Source: Portulaca oleracea (Eukaryota; Streptophyta; Magnoliopsida; Caryophyllales; Portulacaceae). From it: a stretch of DNA of 64,000 bases. A model generated the notes under the pieces. It made no database searches and was not told the DNA's origin. It was given only the letters and a program-made list of their open reading frames with translations. Positions 1 to 13,750 of the stretch are shown here, piece by piece; position 1 is the stretch's first letter; each line of letters starts with the position of its first letter. Where the stretch lies: assembly GCA_029582165.1 (NCBI GenBank), contig CM055876.1, forward strand, positions 21,479,001-21,543,000, read 5' to 3'. The position numbers were made by a program, and so were the translations under genes.

Positions 1-797
1 AACGAGGAGATACATGTTTGATTCAAGAGTACCTAGTCTTGAATATATCAAGGAGTTGTATGAAGATGATGATGATTTTAAAGAAGTATACAAGGTATGT
101 GAGAAGCATCCTCTACAATCCTTTTATATTGATCATGGATTTCTTTTCAAAGGGAATCAAGTGTGTATTCAAGGAGTGGAATTCGTGAAATCTTAATCAT
201 GGAAGTACATGGAAGTTCTTTTGATCATTTGGGTCTACTCGTCGTATCTTAAGATGAAGGAGTATTATTTACGGCTAGCATGATCGTTGATATCGGGTAT
301 AAGTTGCAAAATTGTGACATTTGCAATCCTTCTATACCATATGGAGATGAAAGCTAGAATTTTATGGTTGAAGTGCCATGGATTCAAGGAAGTCAAGATG
401 ATATTAAGATCGTTGAAGGTCATCCTTCAAGATGGAACACCATATTACTATTGTCTTCATCATGAGTTACAAGCTTGTGAATCTATACTTTGAAGTTGAG
501 AAGTTATATGAGATTTCTACAATCTCCATGAATAAACGAGATTTGAAGCACCATAATATCAATGGCTTATTCATGAGAAGACTTGGAAGAAAGTGGAAGT
601 TCAAGTCAAGCATCAAAGGAATCTATGATGATTTGAGGCATTCAAGAAGAGAATTTGTAAACCTATGAAGGAACAAGAGAAGTGATGTCAATAACACATA
701 TGGGAAGACATCTTATAAACAAGGAAGCGAAGTGTTAAGTCTTGGTTTAGAAGAAGTTTTGTCTAAGTTTGAGGACAAACTTTTTCAACAGGGAGAA
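1..797 (+). pseudogene. Family A internal region, 3' part (copy A0)
   Basis: Entered mid-element. It encodes the region aligning with the RNase H-integrase linker and integrase zinc finger (RRYMFDSRVPSLEYIKELYEDD, cut here), then the degenerate integrase core and the shared C-terminal domain. The frame from 14 is lost near 170, where one C of a CCAAGG present in other copies is missing. A frame containing SKFEDKLFQ runs to the purine tract just before the LTR at 798. Confidence 0.75.
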
Positions 798-1819
798 TGA
801 TGTATATTTGCCTAGCTATATACATGAGGCCTAGATAAAGGACCTCTATCCAGCTAGAAGCTACAAATGTCGCCTTGGGTATCAACAACTACAAGGGTTT
901 ATTAGCTCAGGAAGAAAGCATGAAGGACCTTTGATGGTATTCTAGCTTACATGGAGTTACTCTCACATTTGGAGGACATCAATGAGCATAAATAACTCTC
1001 GAGTCCTTATTGAGAAGTCATCTCTCACGTGAAGGACTCCATCAAGTATAGTTCGATATTTTGCTCTATAACTCTAGATCCATACATCTATTGAGGAAAT
1101 CATCAAAGACAGATTGGAGCTCTTTCAATAAGCTTTCAATGGTTTTGAATCAATGAAAACGGACAAGTATTGAAGGAGTTATAGCAATTTCTTTCTAGAG
1201 TTGTATTTTAGAGTTTATGATGTCATAAATAGGATATATGATGTAATAGTTGATTCTTGGTTTCTTGAACCCTAGGTACACGTCAAGGGTCCCTAAAGTA
1301 GTATAAATAGACCCCTAGGGTGCCATTGTATTCAATCATTCATTCATATATCAAATCTGAAACACGTGGTGTTGTTTTCTCTCTAGCTTTTGTGCTAGTT
1401 TTCGTTTCTCTTGAGGAGTTTGAAGTTATCCTTCTTCTATTCAAGGTGGCATCCTTGAAGGTGAAAGGAAGGAATTGAAGAGTTCTTTGAGGTGGTGTGG
1501 CTGTATCCTCATCGATCCTTCAAAGCCAAATCTATCGACTATCCATTCCATCGTTCATTCAGCGACATTCATCCAACCTCACGCGTCATTCATCAAGAAT
1601 TCATCAAGAATTCATCAAACCCAAAGCATTCAAACCGTCCATCATTCGTTCATCATCATACCTTCATTTGGTAATCATCTTTCATAGTTCTTTCCATCTT
1701 TTCTATCCATTTCCATTTCATTTTCGCATTAAGAACTTTGAGAAGGAGATTTTCATCTTCGCTCTTAAAGATCCTTAGCCCTTTTGTGTAATGTGATCTT
1801 GTGATCCCATTATACATCA
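798..1819 (+). mobile_element. LTR, family A copy A0/A1 junction
   Basis: Begins TGATGTATATTTGCC and ends TATACATCA, 1022 bp. It has a TATAAATAG box at 1302-1310 and a leader-like U5 rich in TCATTCATCAAG. It is preceded by the purine tract CAGGGAGAA and followed by a damaged primer site TGGTATCGAGC at 1824 (one A short of the consensus). Confidence 0.9.
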
Positions 1820-4800
1820 AAAGTGGTATCGAGCTTAGGAGATTGATTCTCTTAGTTCTTGATCCATCTTTTCACCATCTTTCCATCAAAATCCATCCCA
1901 TCATCCCACCATCATCACGCACATGAGTTCTTCGAGAACTCATAAAGAACTCATAAAGAACCATAAACTCCACAAAGAACCCATAGCCCAAACACAATCC
2001 GCCCCAAATACAAACCTCTCTCGTCCTTTACCCATCCAAAACCCCTAAACCATGAATCTTGCACCAAGATTGATCAAGATGGACGATTCTAGCAAGAATT
2101 CCCAACGTGAGCTACAATGCGTGAAGCAACAACTTGATGATCTCACCAAACAAATGGAAGAACTTAGGATTCTTCCAAAGGGATCAAGAAGCACAAAATC
2201 ACGTGTGGTTCACTCTTCTAAGGTTGAATATGAAGCACCTTATGAATGGAGTAAGCGTTAAAGAAGAATGGAAATAAAGTTCAAGAAGAGTTCTTGCCCT
2301 ACTAAGACAAAGGAGATAACTTCAACAAGCTTGAAATAATGAAGCAAGGAGCAAGGCGTGATTGAATATACCATAGAATTGACGGCAACTACGGAGTATG
2401 GCCTTAAGGAGAATGATCAAGACGTTTTGGTATGTTATACTCTTGGTCTTAATGATTACATTTGGTGTGTTGTTGTACATCAATCTTACATGACTTGGAG
2501 GAGTTAAGTTCTTTAGCCCTTGATGTTGAAATAGAAGTAAAGAGTAAAGAACTTTGGGATAGAACTCATTTTGATCATGTTGAAAGTGTATGTCAAACGT
2601 CATCTATGAGCAACGAATTTGGAAGTGAATCATTTGATGTATTTGACGTGTATGATGATGTTCATGAAGTATGTGATAACCTAGGCACAAATGAGGAAGT
2701 TAATGTAGTATGTAGCGTGCCTAAAGATGAGTTTAAAGTGTATGACAATCCATTGTATGAGGAGAATAATGAAGAGTCTCAAGTATATGACAGCCCGTTG
2801 TATGAGGAGGAAGGCATGAATGAAGAAGTTGAATTTCGAATGTGATGTTTTGTTGAAAATGAGCAAGTTCAAGAAGTATGTAGTAGCATGGCTAAAGAAG
2901 TAAATGAGGTACACATAGAGGAGGATCTTGAAGTAGAGGAAGTAGAAGAATTGAATGAAGAAGAGTTGCGTGATGAAATGTGTTCATTGGTCCAAGAAGG
3001 AGAAAGTTGTGCCATCATTGACGTTGACATTGATCTTGACCAAGATATTAGCCTCGCTACAACAAATGTCCAAGAATTGCAAATGAAGAGTTATTCACAC
3101 CATGGCAATGATCTTCATATGGATCGAAGTTTAGTAAGTCTTGCTTTTCTGAGATTTGCAAAGATTCATTATATTGTAATATTACTTCTATGGATTCTTG
3201 TTATACTTTGTTGGAAGAATCAAAGTTGTATGATAGGAGTATCATGCTCGAGAGGCGTCCTTATTACCACCTTGTGTCTCACGGCTCAAGGAGGATCAAA
3301 GTACTCTTATGGCACTTATGGAGAATAAGTATCATGAATTTGAAGAACCAAGGAGTCTCATTCTTACACCAATGGAGGTTGGAAACCGTGGGCCTATAAA
3401 GGATCAAGATCCTTTACCATCACTTGTTCTCATTTGTGAATATTTGGATGAAAGACAAGCACCATCAACAAGTGACTACTCTCTCTTATCTCTTTTAGTA
3501 CGTTTCTCTTCCATGAGTATTATCATGCATCAAAGGCTGCCACCAAATCCTATGATTCATCACCGAATGGTCTATCTGCAAAGGATCAAGCGCAATTCAT
3601 GGATAACTACATCAATGTCCTTGATTTTCATAGTATACAACATATTTGAAAGAGTATGTACCATTGCAATGTAAAGAGATTGTATTTGTATACTTTGATA
3701 ACATTTTTGTATATAGTAGAAGTAGAAAGGAGTATGTAAATCATTTGGAGTTAGCCTTAGCGAAGCCTGAAGCCACATGGAGGTGGAGAAGTACTTGGAG
3801 AAATGTCCTTACCTCTCGTCCAAGAATATGCAATCTCACCATATCTCATCAAATGGAGTAATTCAAGTGGACAAAAGGAAGAAAAGAATTATTCAAGAAG
3901 GTCCATACTTGCATCTATACTTGAGGTACTATGTCTCTTAAAGGATGCTAAAGATCGTCATATTCTTTTATTCCTATTCTTGCATCATATTTGTTCATTA
4001 CAAATGGAGTTGAGAAAGGTGAAGTCCTATCTCAAGGAAGTTGTCCATGGATTATTTTGGTGAAATACCAAGTGGAGAAAAGAAGAAGCTTCACGCTTAT
4101 GGCTTAGCATTCATACTTGTTGCTATCATGAGGATATTTGAGCAAAGGAATATTATCTTGGAGGAATCATGCTTAAGCCGTGAATCTTACAAAGTATTGG
4201 AGTATGTTTCATGAAGAGGAGATCACGTCATCATCATGTTTTGAGATGGAGTACTTGATTCGTTCATCAAAATCAAGTCACTTGGAGGAAGCAAGTCCTT
4301 TGACTAAAGGAAGTTTTCTAACGAGGAGATACATGTTTGATTCAAGAGTACCTAGTCTTGAATATATCAAGGAGTTGTATGAAGATGATGATGATTTTAA
4401 AGAAGTATACAAGGTATGTGAGAAGCATCCTCTACAATCCTTTTATATTGATCATGGATTTCTTTTCAAAGGGAATCAAGTGTGTATTCCAAGGAGTGGA
4501 ATTCGTGAAATCTTAATCATGGAAGTACATGGAAGTTCTTTTGATCATTTGGGTCTACTCAATACGTATCTTAAGATGAAGGAGTATTATTTCTGGCCTA
4601 GCATGATCGTTGATATCGGGTATAAGTTGCAAAATTGTGACATTTGCAATCCTTCATACCATATGGAGATGAAAGCTAGAATTTTATGGTTGAAGTGCCA
4701 TGGATTCAAGGAAGTCAAGATGATATTAAGATCGTTGAAGGTCATCCTTCAAGATGGAACACCATATTACTATTGTCTTCATCATGAGTTCTGAAGCTTG

Positions 4801-5112
4801 TGAATCTATACTTTGAAGTTGAGAAGTTATATGAGATTTCTACAATCTCCATGAATAAACGAGATTTGAAGCACCATAATATCAATGGCTTATTCATGAG
4901 AAGACTTGGAAGAAAGTGGAAGTTCAAGTCAAGCATCAAAGGAATCTATGATGATTTGAGGCATTGAAGAGAATTTGTAAACCTATAAGAAGGAACAAGA
5001 AGTGATGTCGATAACACATATGGGAAGACATCTTATAAACAAGCGAAGTGTTAAATCTTGGTTTAGAAGAAGTTTTGTCTAAGTTTGAGGACAAACTTTT
5101 CAATGGGGAGAA
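1820..5112 (+). pseudogene. Family A degenerate Gag-Pol region, copy A1
   Basis: Gag-like start ATG at 2052 (MNLAPRLIKMDDSSKNS, then a QQLDDLTKQMEEL coiled-coil stretch). The acidic VYDNPLYEE region lies at about 2640-3050, degenerate protease at about 3120-3270, RT-like YFDN at about 3695, and RNase H-like plus integrase zinc-finger-like sequence at 3960-4670. The order matches the E polyprotein. Frames break at about 2260, 2845, 3325, 3650, 3800, 4060 and 4790, mostly by 1-4 base indels where sister copies read through. The 1820-2051 leader holds the PBS and GAACTCAT-type repeats and no gene. Confidence 0.75.
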
Positions 5113-6142
5113 TGATGTATATTTGCCTAGCTATATACATGAGGCCTAGATAAAGGACCTCTATCCAGCTAGAAGCTACAAATGTAAGCCTTGGGTATCA
5201 ACAACTACAAGGGTTTATTAGCTCAAGGAAGAAAGCATGAAGGACCTTTGATGGTATTCTAGCTTACATGGAGTTACTCTCACATTTGGAGGACATCAAT
5301 GAGCATAAATAACTCTCAGTCCTTATTGAGAAGTCATCTCTCGCTGACAAGGACTCCATCAAGTATAGTTCGATATTTTGCTCTATAACTCTAGATCCAT
5401 ACATCTATTGAGGAAATCATCAGAAGACAGATTGGAGCTCTTTCAATAAGCTTTCCAATGGTTTTTGAATCAATGAAAACGGACAAGTATTGAAGGAGTT
5501 ATAGCAATTTCTTTCTAGAGTTGTATTTTAGAGTTTATGATGTCACAAATAGGATATATGATGTAATAGTTGATTCTTGGTTTCTTGAACCCTAGGTACA
5601 CGTCCAAGGGGTCCCTAAAGTAGTATAAATAGACCCCCTAGGGTGCCATTGTATTCAATCATTCATTCATATATCAAATCTGAACACGTGGTGTTGTTTT
5701 CTCTCTAGCTTTTGTCTAGTTTCGTTTCTCTTGAGGAGTTTGAAGTTATCCCTTCTTCTATTCAAGGTGGCATCCTTGAAGGTGAAAGGAAGGAATTGAA
5801 GAGTTCTTTGAGGTGGTGTGGCTGTATCCTCATCGATCCTTCAAAGCCAAATCTATCGACTATCCATTCCATCGTTCATTCAGCGACATTCATCGACCTC
5901 ACGTCATTCATCAAGAATTCATCAAGAATTCATCAAGAACCCAAAGCATTCAAACCGTCCATCATTCGTTCATCATCATACCTTCATTTGGTAATCATCT
6001 TTCATAGTTCTTTCCATCTTTTCTATCCATTTCCATTTCATTTCCGCGCATTAAGAACTTTGAGAAGGGAGATTTTCATCTTCGCTCTTAAAGATCCTTA
6101 GCCCTTTTGTGTAATGTGATCTTGTGATCCCATTATGCATCA
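5113..6142 (+). mobile_element. LTR, family A, second in array
   Basis: 1030 bp, TGATGTATAT to TATGCATCA; the end differs from its sisters (TATGCATCA instead of TATACATCA). Preceded by AATGGGGAGAA and followed by an intact PBS TGGTATCAGAGC at 6147-6158. Confidence 0.9.
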
Positions 6143-9100
6143 AAATTGGTATCAGAGCTTAGGAGATTGATTCTCTTAGTTCTTGATCCATCTTTTCACC
6201 ATCTTTCCATCAAAAATCCATCCCGTCATCCCACCATCATCACGCTTGTGAGTTCTTCGAGAACTCAAGAACTCATAAAGAACCATAAACTCCACAAAGA
6301 ACCCATAGCCCAAACACAATCCGCCCCAAATACAAACCTCTCTCGTCCTTTACCCATCCAAAACCCTAAACCATGAATCTTGCACCAAGATTGATCAAGA
6401 TGGGCGATTCTAAGAATTCCCAGCGTGAGCTACAATGCGTGAAGCAACAACTTGATGATCTCACGAACAAATGGAAGAACTTAGGATTCTTCCAAAGGGA
6501 TCAAGAAGCACAAAATCACGTGTGGTTCACTCTTCTAAGGTTGAATATGAAGCACCTTATGAATGGAGTAAGCGTTAAGAAGAAGAATGGAAATAAAGTT
6601 CAAGAAGAGTTCTTGCCTCTACAAATACAAAGGAGATAACTTCAACAAGCTTGAAATAATGAAGCAAGGAGCAAGGCGTGATTGAATATACCATAGAATT
6701 GAGGCGGCAACTACGGAGTATGGCCTTAAGGAGAATGATCAAGACGTTTTGGTATGTTATACTCTTGGTCTTAATGATTACATTTGGTGTGTTGTTGTAC
6801 ATCAATCTTACGCAAACTTGGAGGAGTTAAGTTCTTTAGCCCTTGATGTTGAAATAGAAGTAAAGAGTAAAGAACTTTGGGATAGAACTCATTTTGATCA
6901 TGTTGAAAGTGTATGTCAAACGTCATCCTATGAGCAACCAGAATTTGGAAGTGAATCATTTGATGTATTTGACGTGTATGATGATGTTCATGAAGTATGT
7001 GATAACCTAGGCACAAATGAGGAAGTTAATGTAGTATGTAGCGTGCCTAAAGATGAGTTTAAAGTGTATGACAATCCATTGTATGAGGAGAATAATGAAG
7101 AGTCTCAAGTATATGACAACCCATTGTATGAGGAGGAAGGCATGAATGAAGAAGTTGAATTTCCCGAATGTGATGTTTTTGTTGAAAATGAGCAAGTTCA
7201 AGAAGTATGTAGTAGCATGGCTAAAGAAGTAAATGAGGTACACATAGAGGAGGATCTTGAAGTAGAGGAAGTAGAAGAATTGAATGAAGAAGTTGCGTGA
7301 TGAAATGTGTTCATTGATCCAAGAAGGAGAAAGTTGTGCCATCATTGGCGTTGACATTGATCTTGACCAAGATATTAGCCTCGCTACAACAAATGTCAAG
7401 AATTGCAAATGAAGAGTTATTCACACCATGGCAATGATCTTCATATGGATCGAAGTTTAGTAAGTCTTGCTTTTACAAGATTTGCAAAGATTCATTATAT
7501 TGTAATATTACTTCTATGGATTCTTGTTATACTTTGTTGGAAGAATCAAAGTTGTATGATAGGAGTATCATGCTCCAGCGTCCTTATTACCACCTTGTGT
7601 CTCACGGCTCAAGGAGGATCAAAGTACTCTTATGGCACTTATGGAGAATAAGTATCATGAATTTGAAGAACCAAGTCTCATTCTTACACCAATGGAGGTT
7701 GGAAACCGTTGGGCCTATAAAGGATCAAGATCCTTTACCATCACTTGTTCTCATTTGTGAATATTTGGATGAAAGACAAGCACCATCAACAAGTGACCTC
7801 TCTCACTTATCTCTTTTAGTACGTTTCTCTTCCATGAGTATTATCATGCATCAAAGGCTGCCACCAAATCCTATGATTCATCACGAATGGACTATCAAAG
7901 GATCAGCGCAATTCATGGATAACTACATCAATGTCCTTGATTTTCATAGTATACAACATATTTGAAAGAGTATGTACCATTCTGATGTAAAGAGATTGTA
8001 TTTGTATACTTTGATAACATTTTTGTATATAGTAGAAGTAGAAAGGAGTATGTAAATCATTTGGAGTTAGCCTTAGCGAAGCCTGAAGCCACATGGAGGT
8101 GGAGAAGTACTTGGAGAAATGTCCTTACCTCTCGTCGAGAATATGCAATCTCACCATATCTCATCAAATGGAGTAATTCAGTGGACAAAGGAAGAAAAGA
8201 ATTATTCAAGAAGGGTCCATACTTGCATCTATACTTGAGGTACTATGTCTCTTAAAGGATGCTAAAGATCGTCATATTCTTTTATTCCCTATTCTTGCAT
8301 CATATTTGTTCATTACAAATGGAGTTGAGAAAGGTGAAGTCCTATCTCAAGGAAGTTGTCCCATGGATTATTTTGGTGAAATACCAAGTGGAGAAAAGAA
8401 GAAGCTTCACGCTTATGGCTTAGCATTCATACTTGTTGCTATCATGAGGATATTTGAGCAAATGGAATATTATCTTGGAGGAATCATGCTTAAGCTTCGT
8501 GAATCTTACAAAGTATTGGAGTATGTTTCATATGAAGAGGAGATCACGTCATCATCATGTTTTGAGATGGAGTACTTGATTCGTTCATCAAAATCAAGTC
8601 ACTTGGAGGAAGCAAGTCCTTTGACTAAAGGAAGTTTTCTAACGAGGAGATACATGTTTGATTCAAGAGTACCTAGTCTTGAATATATCAAGGAGTTGTA
8701 TGAAGATGATGATGATTTTAAAGAAGTATACAAGGTATGTGAGAAGCATCCTCTACAATCCTTTTATATTGATCATGGATTTCTTTTCAAAGGGAATCAA
8801 GTGTGTATTCGGAGTGGAATTCGTGAAATCTTAATCATGGAAGTACATGGAAGTTCTTTTGATCATTTGGGTCTACTCGTCGTATCTTAAGATGAAGGAG
8901 TATTATTTCTGGCCTAGCATGATCGTTGATATCGGGTATAAGTTGCAAAATTGTGACATTTGCAATCCTTCTATACCATATGGAGATGAAAGCTAGAATT
9001 TTATGGTTGAAGTGCCATGGATTCAAGGAAGTCAAGATGATATTAAGATCGTTGAAGGTCATCCTTCAAGATGGAACACCATATTACTATTGTCTTCATC

Positions 9101-9430
9101 ATGAGTTCTGAGCTTGTGAATCTATACTTTGAAGTTGAGAAGTTATATGAGATTTCTCTGATCTCCATGAATAAGCGAGATTTGAAGCACCATAATATCA
9201 ATGGCTTATTCATGAGAAGACTTGGAAGAAAGTGGAAGTTCAAGTCAAGCATCAAAGGAATCTATGATGATTTGAGGCATTGAAGAGAATTTGTAAACCT
9301 ATAAGAAGGAACAGAGAAGTGATGTCAATAACACATATGGGAAGACATCTTATAAAAGGAAGCGAAGTGTTAAGTCTTGGTTTAGAAGAAGTTTTGTCTA
9401 AGTTTGAGGACAAACTTTTTCAGGGGAGAA
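6143..9430 (+). pseudogene. Family A degenerate Gag-Pol region, copy A2
   Basis: Same order as A1. The Gag-like start is at 6373. The acidic region is open from 6749 to 7300 (VYDDVHEVC, two VYDNPLYEE repeats, EVEEVEELNEE). The RNase H-like to integrase-linker part is open from 8306 to 8890 (TNGVEKGEVLSQGS, YEEEITSSS, LTRRYMFDSR). The frame is lost at about 8810, where four bases of ATTCCAAGG are absent. The C-terminal SKFEDKLFQ frame is visible at about 9390-9425. Confidence 0.75.
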
Positions 9431-10451
9431 TGATGTATATTTGCCTAGCTATATACATGAGGCCTAGATAAAGGACCTCTATCCAGCTAGAAGCTACAAA
9501 TGTCGCCTTGGGTATCAACAACTACAAGGGTTTATTAGCTCAAGGAAGAAAGCATGAAGGACCTTTGATGGTATTCTAGCTTACATGGAGTTACTCTCAC
9601 ATTTGGAGGACATCAATGAGCATAAATAACTCTCAAGTCCTTATTGAGAAGTCATCTCTCATGGCGTGACAAAGGACTCCATCAAGTATAGTTCGATATT
9701 TTGCTCTATAACTCTAGATCCATACATCTATTGAGGAAATCATCAGAAGACAGATTGGAGCTCTTTCAATAAGCTTTCCAATGGTTTTTGAATCAATGAA
9801 AACGGACAAGTATTGAAGGAGTTATAGCAATTTCTTTCTAGAGTTGTATTTTAGAGTTTATGATGTCATAAATAGGATATATGATGTAATAGTTGATTCT
9901 TGGTTTCTTGAACCCTAGGTACACGTCCAAGGGGTCCCTAAAGTAGTATAAATAGACCCCCTAGGGTGCCATTGTATTCAATCATTCATTCATATATCAA
10001 ATACAAACACATGGTGTTGTTTTCTCTAGCTTTTGTCTAGTTTTCGTTTCTCTTGAGGAGTTTGAAGTTATCCTTCTTCTATTCAAGGGTGGCATCCTTG
10101 AAGGTGAAAGGAAGGAATTGAAGAGTTCTTTGAGGTGGTGTGGCTGTATCCTCATCGATCCTTCAAAAGCCAAATCTATCCACTATCCATTCCATCGTTC
10201 ATTCAGCGACATTCATCCAACCTCACGTCATTCATCAAGAATTCATCAAGAACCCAAAGCATTCAAACCGTCCATCATTCGTTCATCATCATACCTTCAT
10301 TTGGTAATCATCTTTCATAGTTCTTTCCATCTTTTCTATCCATTTCCATTTCATTTCGCATTAAGAACTTTGAGAAGGAGATTTTCATCTTCGCTCTTAA
10401 AGATCCTTAGCCCTTTTGTGTAATGTGATCTTGTGATCCCATTATACATCA
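9431..10451 (+). mobile_element. LTR, family A, third in array
   Basis: 1021 bp, TGATGTATAT to TATACATCA. The primer site downstream (about 10456) is reduced to TGTATCGAGC, two bases shorter than the tRNA-matching form. Confidence 0.9.
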
Positions 10452-13400
10452 AAAGTGTATCGAGCTTAGGAGATTGATTCTCTTAGTTCTTGATCCATCT
10501 TTTCACCATCTTTCCATCAAAAATCCATCCCCATCATCCCACCATCATCATACCCATGAGTTCTTCGAGAACTCATAAAGAACTCATAAAGAACCATAAA
10601 CTCCACAAAGAACCCATAGCCCAAACACAATCCGCCCCAAATACAAACCTCTCTCGTCCTTTACCCATCAAAACCCTAAACCATGAATCTTGCACCAAGA
10701 TTGATCAAGATGGGCGATTCTAGCAAGAATTCCCAGCGTGAGCTACTGATGCGTGAAGCAACAACTTGATGATCTCACGAACAAATGGAAGAACTTAGGA
10801 TTCTTCCAAAGGGATCAAGAAGCACAAAATCACGTGGTTCACTCTTCTAAGGTTGAATATGAAGCACCTTATGAATGGAGTAAGCGTTCCAATGAAGAAT
10901 GGAAATAAAGTTCAAGAAGAGTTCTTGCCTCTGAATACAAAGGAGATAACTTCAACAAGCTTGAAATAATGAAGCGAGGAGCAAGGGCGTGATTGAATAT
11001 ACCATAGAATTGAGCGGCAACTACGGAGTATGGCCTTAAGGAGAATGATCAAGACGTTTTGGTATGTTATACTCTTGGTCTTAATGATTACATTTGGTGT
11101 GTTGTTGTACATCAATCTTACATGAGCTTGGAGGAGTTAAGTTCTTTAGCCCTTGATGTTGAAATAGAAGTAAAGAGTAAAGAACTTTGGGATAGAACTC
11201 ATTTTGATCATGTTGAAAGTGTATGTCAAACGTCATCCTATGAGCAACCAGAATTTGGAAGTGAATCATTTGATGTATTTGACGTGTATGATGATGTTCA
11301 TGATGTATGTGATAACCTAGGCACAAATGAGGAAGTTAATGTAGTATGTAGCGTGCCTAAAGATGAATTTAAAGTGTATGACAATCCATTGTATGAGGAG
11401 AATAATGAAGAGTCTCAAGTATATGACAACCCATTGTATGAGGAGGAAGGCATGAATGAAGAAGTTGAATTTGCCGAATGTGATGTTTTTGTTGAAAATG
11501 AGCAAGTTCAAGAAGTATGTAGTAGCATGGCTAAAGAAGTAAATGAGGTACACATAGAGGAGGATCTTGAAGTAGAGGAAGTAGAAGAATTGAATGAAGA
11601 AGATCTGCGTGATGAAATGTGTTCATTGATCCAAGAAGGAGAAAGTTGTGCCATCATTGACGTTGACATTGATCTTGACCAATATTAGCCTCGCTCTACA
11701 ACAAATGTCCAAGAATTGCAAATGAAGAGTTATTCACACCATGGATGATCTTCATATGGATCCAAGAAGTTTAGTAAGTCTTGCTTTTACAAGATTTGCA
11801 GATTCATTATATTGTAATATTACTTCTATGGATTCTTGTTATACTTTGTTGGAAGAATCAAAGTTGTATGATAGGAGTATCATGCTCGAGCGTCCTTATT
11901 ACCACCTTGTGTCTCACGGCTCAAGGAGGATCAAAGTACTCTTATGGCACTTATGGAGAATAAGTATCATGAATTTGAAGAACCAAGGAGTCTCATTCTT
12001 ACACCAATGGAGGTTGGAAACCGTGGGCCTATAAAGGATCAAGATCCTTTACCATCACTTGTTCTCATTTGTGAATATTTGGATGAAAGACAAGCACCAT
12101 CAACAAGTGACCTCTCTCTTATCTCTTTTGGTACGTTTCTCTTCCATGAGTATTATCATGCATCAAAGGCTGCCACCAAATCCTATGGTTCATCACCGAA
12201 TGGTCTATGCAAAGGATCAGCGCATTCATGGATAACTACATCAATGTCCTTGATTTTCATAGTATACAACATATTTCGAAAGAGTATGTACCATTGCAAT
12301 GTAAAGAGATTGTATTTGTATACTTTGATAACATTTTTGTATATAGTAGAAGTAGAAAGGAGTATGTAAATCATTTGGAGTTAGCCTTAGCGAATATGAA
12401 GCCACATGGAGGTGGAGAAGTACTTGGAGAAATGTCCTTACCTCGTCGAGAATATGCAATCTCACCATATCTCATCAAATGGAGTAATTCAAGTGGACAA
12501 AGGAAGAAAAGAATTATTCGAAGGGTCCATACTTGCATCTATACTTGAGGTACTATGTCTCTTAAAGGATGCTAAAGATCGTCATATTCTTTTATTCCCT
12601 ATTCTTGCATCATATTTGTTCATTACAAATGGAGTTGAGAAAGGTGAAGTCCTATCTCAAGGAAGTTGTCCCATGGATTATTTTGGTGAAATACCAAGTG
12701 GAGAAAAGAAGAAGCTTCACGCTTATGGCTTAGCATTCATACTTGTTGCTATCATGAGGATATTTGAGCAAAAGGAATATTATCTTGGAGGAATCATGCT
12801 TAAGCTTCGTGAATCTTACAAAGTATTGGAGTATGTTTCATATGAAGAGGAGATCACGTCATCATCATGTTTTGAGATGGAGTACTTGATTCGTTCATCA
12901 AAATCAAGTCACTTGGAGGAAGCAAGTCCTTTGACTAAAGGAAGTTTTCTAACGAGGAGATACATGTTTGATTCAAGAGTACCTAGTCTTGAATATATCA
13001 AGTAGTTGTATGAAGATGATGATGATTTTAAAGAAGTATACAAGGTATGTGAGAAGCACCCTCTACAATACTTTTATATTGATCATGGATTTCTTTTCAA
13101 AGGGAATCAAGTGTGTATTCCAAGGAGTGGAATTCGTGAAATCTTAATCATGGAAGTACATGGAAGTTCTTTTGATCATTTGGGTCTACTCAATACGTAT
13201 CTTAAGATGAAGGAGTATTATTTCTGGCCTAGCATGATCGTTGATATCGGGTATAAGTTGCAAAATTGTGACATTTGCAATCCTTCTATACCATATGGAG
13301 ATGAAAGCTAGAATTTTATGGTTGAAGTGCCATGGATTCAAGGAAGTCAAGATGATATTAAGATCGTTGAAGGTCATCCTTCAAAGATGGAACACCATAT

Positions 13401-13750
13401 TACTATTGTCTTCATCATGAGTTACAAGCTTGTGAATCTATACTTTGAAGTTGAGAAGTTATATGAGATTTCTACAATCTCCATGAATAAACGAGATTTG
13501 AAGCACCATAATATCAATGGCTTATTCATGAGAAGACTTGGAAGAAAGTGGAAGTTCAAGTCAAGCATCAAAGGAATCTATGATGATTTGAGGCATTCAA
13601 GAAGAGAATTTGTAAACCTATAAGAAGGAACAAGAAGTGATGTCAATTACACATATTGGAATACATCTTATTAACAAGGAAGCGAAGTGTTAAATCTTGG
13701 TTTAGAAGAAGTTTTGTCTAAGTTTGAGGACAAACTTTTTCAGGGGAGAA
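10452..13750 (+). pseudogene. Family A degenerate Gag-Pol region, copy A3
   Basis: The Gag start at 10683 is quickly broken. The acidic region is open from 11059 to 11688. From 12406 to 13623 a single frame covers the RT-thumb-like, RNase H-like, integrase zinc-finger-like and C-terminal parts, broken only by two in-frame stops: TAG at 13003-13005 (GAG in sisters) and TAG at 13309-13311, the latter shared with A4 and apparently present in the other A copies. The retained frame without catalytic residues is the notable point. Confidence 0.78.

Noticed and set aside
1475..1778. Ser/His/Phe-rich frames in A LTRs (three overlapping frames)
   Set aside because: Low-complexity TTCATC-rich U5 sequence opens several frames at once; no coding signature.
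2681..2914. Minus-strand hydrophobic frame (MYLIYFFSHATTYFLNLLIF), seemingly an envelope or membrane protein; recurs in every A copy
   Set aside because: It is the exact antisense of the acidic YDNPLYEE coding region; hydrophobicity is a by-product of GAA/GAT-rich codons read backwards.
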